In this document: positions 62,339-64,000 of the stretch, piece after piece | Layout: each line of letters starts with the position of its first letter | Numbering within the stretch: the first letter of the stretch is position 1 | DNA from: Chryseobacterium oryctis | Lineage (GTDB): Bacteria > Bacteroidota > Bacteroidia > Flavobacteriales > Weeksellaceae | Reading direction: 5' to 3' | Length of the DNA stretch: 64,000 nt | Assembly: GCF_025971925.1 (NCBI RefSeq) | Contig: NZ_JAPDHV010000007.1 | Span: 62,001 to 126,000, forward strand | Made by a program: the position numbers and the translations under genes | Notes under the pieces: generated by a model | Seen by the model: the letters and a program-made list of their open reading frames with translations, nothing else | Told to the model about the DNA's origin: nothing | Database searches by the model: none

Positions 62339-63022
62339 TTATACGATACGAGAAGGTGGAGGGCGTATATTACAACTGTTAGGATATTGAGTTTCTGTAT
62401 ATTTATCAACTACTTCTTTTTTACATATAGCCATAAGTGTAAAGCACTTATTACTGCACTGATGTTCTAGAACAGCCAAATGTTTTATCGGATTCTGTGG
62501 TACAGGGAGTACTTTAGAATTATCTTCCACCAATCTGAAATCTATAGAATTACCAGACTGGTAGACATATCTATAATCTTTTTGCGTAGGAACTATTCTC
62601 TTTGCTTTATGTTTGGCAGAAATGCTTCTTCCTTGGTTCGTTTTACCTGATTTGGCCTTTTTATAACTATTGTTACCATCTGTATCATGAGACATACTTT
62701 GAAAACCAATTATTGTAGTTTCCTTAGTAAAAGAAAGTCCAGCATGATGTATTAGAGATTTATCTTCTTTTCTTTTTGTTGGATGGGTCTGAAATGTAAC
62801 TGTAGCGCCACCAGTAATATATATTTGTGCAACAGAAACTTCATGTTCGATTGCCTCAATTACATTATCCTCTTTTGCCATTTGCGATAAAGTATCACTG
62901 GTTGATTGAGCATAATATTGAACTTTAGTAAAAATAAAAAGACAGCCAAATAGGCAAACAACTCTTCTTAAGAAAAGTTGTTTTACTCTATCTGACCCCT
63001 TTTTTTTATCATTTGTGTTCAT
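62339..63022 (-). CDS. Unknown exported protein, 227 aa
   Basis: A protein with an N-terminal positively charged stretch and membrane segment (LFLRRVVCLFGCLFIFTKVQYYAQ) consistent with a signal peptide. The rest is basic and polar (NSYKKAKSGKTNQGRSISAKHKAKR), beta-strand-like (IYITGGATVTFQTH), with a small Cys group near the end (HQCSNKCFTLMAICKK). It ends PPPSRIV. No family recognised. First gene of the minus-strand secreted cluster, 43 bases before the vWA gene. A hairpin overlaps its Shine-Dalgarno-like site. Confidence 0.6.
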   Translation of the reverse strand: MNTNDKKKGSDRVKQLFLRRVVCLFGCLFIFTKVQYYAQSTSDTLSQMAKEDNVIEAIEHEVSVAQIYITGGATVTFQTHPTKRKEDKSLIHHAGLSFTKETTIIGFQSMSHDTDGNNSYKKAKSGKTNQGRSISAKHKAKRIVPTQKDYRYVYQSGNSIDFRLVEDNSKVLPVPQNPIKHLAVLEHQCSNKCFTLMAICKKEVVDKYTETQYPNSCNIRPPPSRIV

Positions 63023-63031
63023 TAGAATAAA

Positions 63032-63047
63032 TCTCCTAAATAGGAGA
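63032..63047 (-). promoter_or_regulatory. Hairpin covering the RBS of the 227-aa gene
   Basis: TCTCCTA-AA-TAGGAGA is a perfect seven-base inverted repeat. On the minus strand its second arm is TAGGAGA, a Shine-Dalgarno-like site with the AGGAG about ten bases before the ATG. Pairing would hide the site. Confidence 0.45.
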
Positions 63048-63089
63048 CTACTTGGTGGAAATGTTTTGCAATATTATTGTGAAGTGCTG

Positions 63090-63108
63090 ATATACTAAAG
63101 CAGTATAT
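63090..63108. repeat. Inverted repeat in the divergent control region
   Basis: ATATACT (63090-63096) and AGTATAT (63102-63108) around five bases, within the 283-base gap between the secreted cluster and the TPR gene; possible regulator binding site. Confidence 0.35.
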
Positions 63109-63215
63109 GTAAGAAGTTCCGAAAAAAATGGGCTAAAACCTTACTTCAATTTTAGCTTTATAATAAATTAATTAAATTGAATTTACACACTGATTAACAA
63201 CACATTAAAATTATA

Positions 63216-63223
63216 TATATTTG
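63216..63223 (+). promoter_or_regulatory. -7 box (TATATTTG) upstream of the TPR lipoprotein
   Basis: Perfect TAnnTTTG match, 82 bases before the ATG at 63306. No -33 element is evident at the usual distance. Confidence 0.45.
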
Positions 63224-63305
63224 TAATGATTTCCGAATATATCACACTAATGAATAGTGCCAATCCCCGAATAAGCATTTCTTTTGCAACTCAAAAACAA
63301 TACAG

Positions 63306-64000
63306 ATGACTAAGCATACTTACCTTTTAATTCTCTTCGTCCTGCTATTCTATAGTTGTGTAGAAAAAGAGAAAAGTACATCTACTGCGGACAGAATGAT
63401 TAGTATGGCAAAGGCCGAATACCAATCTAATCCTGAAAATGCCATTGTACTTGCTAAACAAGCCAATGCAATATCTAAACAGATTAAATATTCAAAAGGG
63501 ATGTTACAATCCAACAAAATATTAATGAAATTATTTCATGACAAAGGAGAAGAGGAAAAATCACTTTTCCACAGTAATGAAATGATAAATATAGCAAAAC
63601 AACTTAACGATAATAACTCCCTCGCAGAAGCTCATATAGAAAGAGGAAGAATTTTCTCCGCACTAGGACTTTATGAAAAGCAAAAAATAGAAATTGAAGA
63701 ATCTATCCGTTATATCCAATTAGAAAGAAATATAAACAAACAGCACTATAACCTTTCATTGGCCTATCAAAATCTTGCTACAGATTATTATCAAAAAATC
63801 AAAGCGCCTCAGGATAGTGTTATGACATATTTAACCAAGAGCCTTGAAGAAGTTAACAAAATAAAAGACAACAATGATGGGGTTGATACGGATTCCAAAT
63901 ATGACATGATTTCCTATTTACACATGAATATCGGTATGTTTTACATTAGTATTCACCAACCTCAAAGACTTGACTTAGCACAACAACACCTCGAAAAGTC
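63306..64000 (+). CDS. TPR-repeat lipoprotein/regulator, cut by the window end
   Basis: An open frame from ATG 63306 to the last base, at least 231 residues. A lipoprotein-like signal (YLLILFVLLFYSC) is followed by helical pairs of TPR type: ADRMISMAKAEYQSNPENAIVLAKQANAIS, SLAEAHIERGRIFSALGLYEKQKIEIEESI, YNLSLAYQNLATDYYQ. It resembles the N-terminal half of the TPR regulator at 13234-14691. A transmembrane helix and HTH may follow beyond the window. It is divergent from the secreted vWA cluster and could regulate it. Confidence 0.78.
   Translation, partial: MTKHTYLLILFVLLFYSCVEKEKSTSTADRMISMAKAEYQSNPENAIVLAKQANAISKQIKYSKGMLQSNKILMKLFHDKGEEEKSLFHSNEMINIAKQLNDNNSLAEAHIERGRIFSALGLYEKQKIEIEESIRYIQLERNINKQHYNLSLAYQNLATDYYQKIKAPQDSVMTYLTKSLEEVNKIKDNNDGVDTDSKYDMISYLHMNIGMFYISIHQPQRLDLAQQHLEK

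Overview
The window is AT-rich chromosomal DNA from a Bacteroidota bacterium, most likely a flavobacterium of the Chryseobacterium/Weeksellaceae type. The clues are a PorZ-like type IX secretion protein, Bacteroidota-style TAnnTTTG promoter boxes, an arm-binding tyrosine recombinase and DUF3871 protein of the Bacteroidota mobile-element type, and a contractile injection operon of the Bacteroidota layout. Assignments come from reading motifs and known family signatures; no database search was possible.

Region 1 (1-17.8 kb) is mostly housekeeping: the end of a thioredoxin-like gene, recG, an AraC-type regulator paired with a degenerate receiver protein, a GNAT acetyltransferase, dapA, a 5'-nucleotidase split over two genes, porZ, recO, another GNAT, a DUF1684 protein and two small unknowns. 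A membrane TPR regulator with a terminal HTH then faces three tandem secreted paralogues that look C1q-like, preceded by a probable decayed fourth copy.

Region 2 (17.9-45.4 kb, all minus strand) is a compact extracellular contractile injection system (eCIS) operon of about 27.5 kb. In transcription order it encodes a DUF4255 cap/terminator, sheath, two tube proteins, a 58-residue DUF5908 protein, a LysM protein, a VgrG-like spike, a PAAR tip, a gp25 wedge, two giant baseplate proteins, two unrecognised proteins (811 and 199 aa), the CIS tape-measure family protein, a PG-binding/CHAP peptidase, a GH46-like hydrolase, two DUF4157 (HELTH) cargo proteins separated by a 103-aa protein, an Imm11-like protein and the AAA+ ATPase. 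The larger cargo (1423 aa) ends in an AHH nuclease domain and sits directly upstream of the Imm11-like gene, so it reads as an injected toxin with its own immunity.

Region 3 (45.7-60 kb) is a mobile island bordered by copies of one IS family. A truncated copy is interrupted by a complete 1.74 kb copy on the left, and an internally deleted copy lies on the right. Inside is a five-gene defence operon: an XRE regulator, a fused PD-ExK nuclease/N6-adenine methylase, a specificity subunit, a PtuA-like ATPase and a PtuB-like HNH nuclease. It looks like a BcgI-like restriction-modification unit welded to a Septu-like effector pair. Beside it is a replication/integration module: a RecA-like ATPase, a DUF3871 protein, a 490-aa protein that I read as a divergent, exonuclease-less family A DNA polymerase, and a tyrosine recombinase.

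Region 4 (60-64 kb) has three secreted proteins on the minus strand, one with a von Willebrand A domain, divergent from a TPR lipoprotein cut by the window end. This repeats the regulator-versus-secreted-protein layout seen at 13-18 kb.
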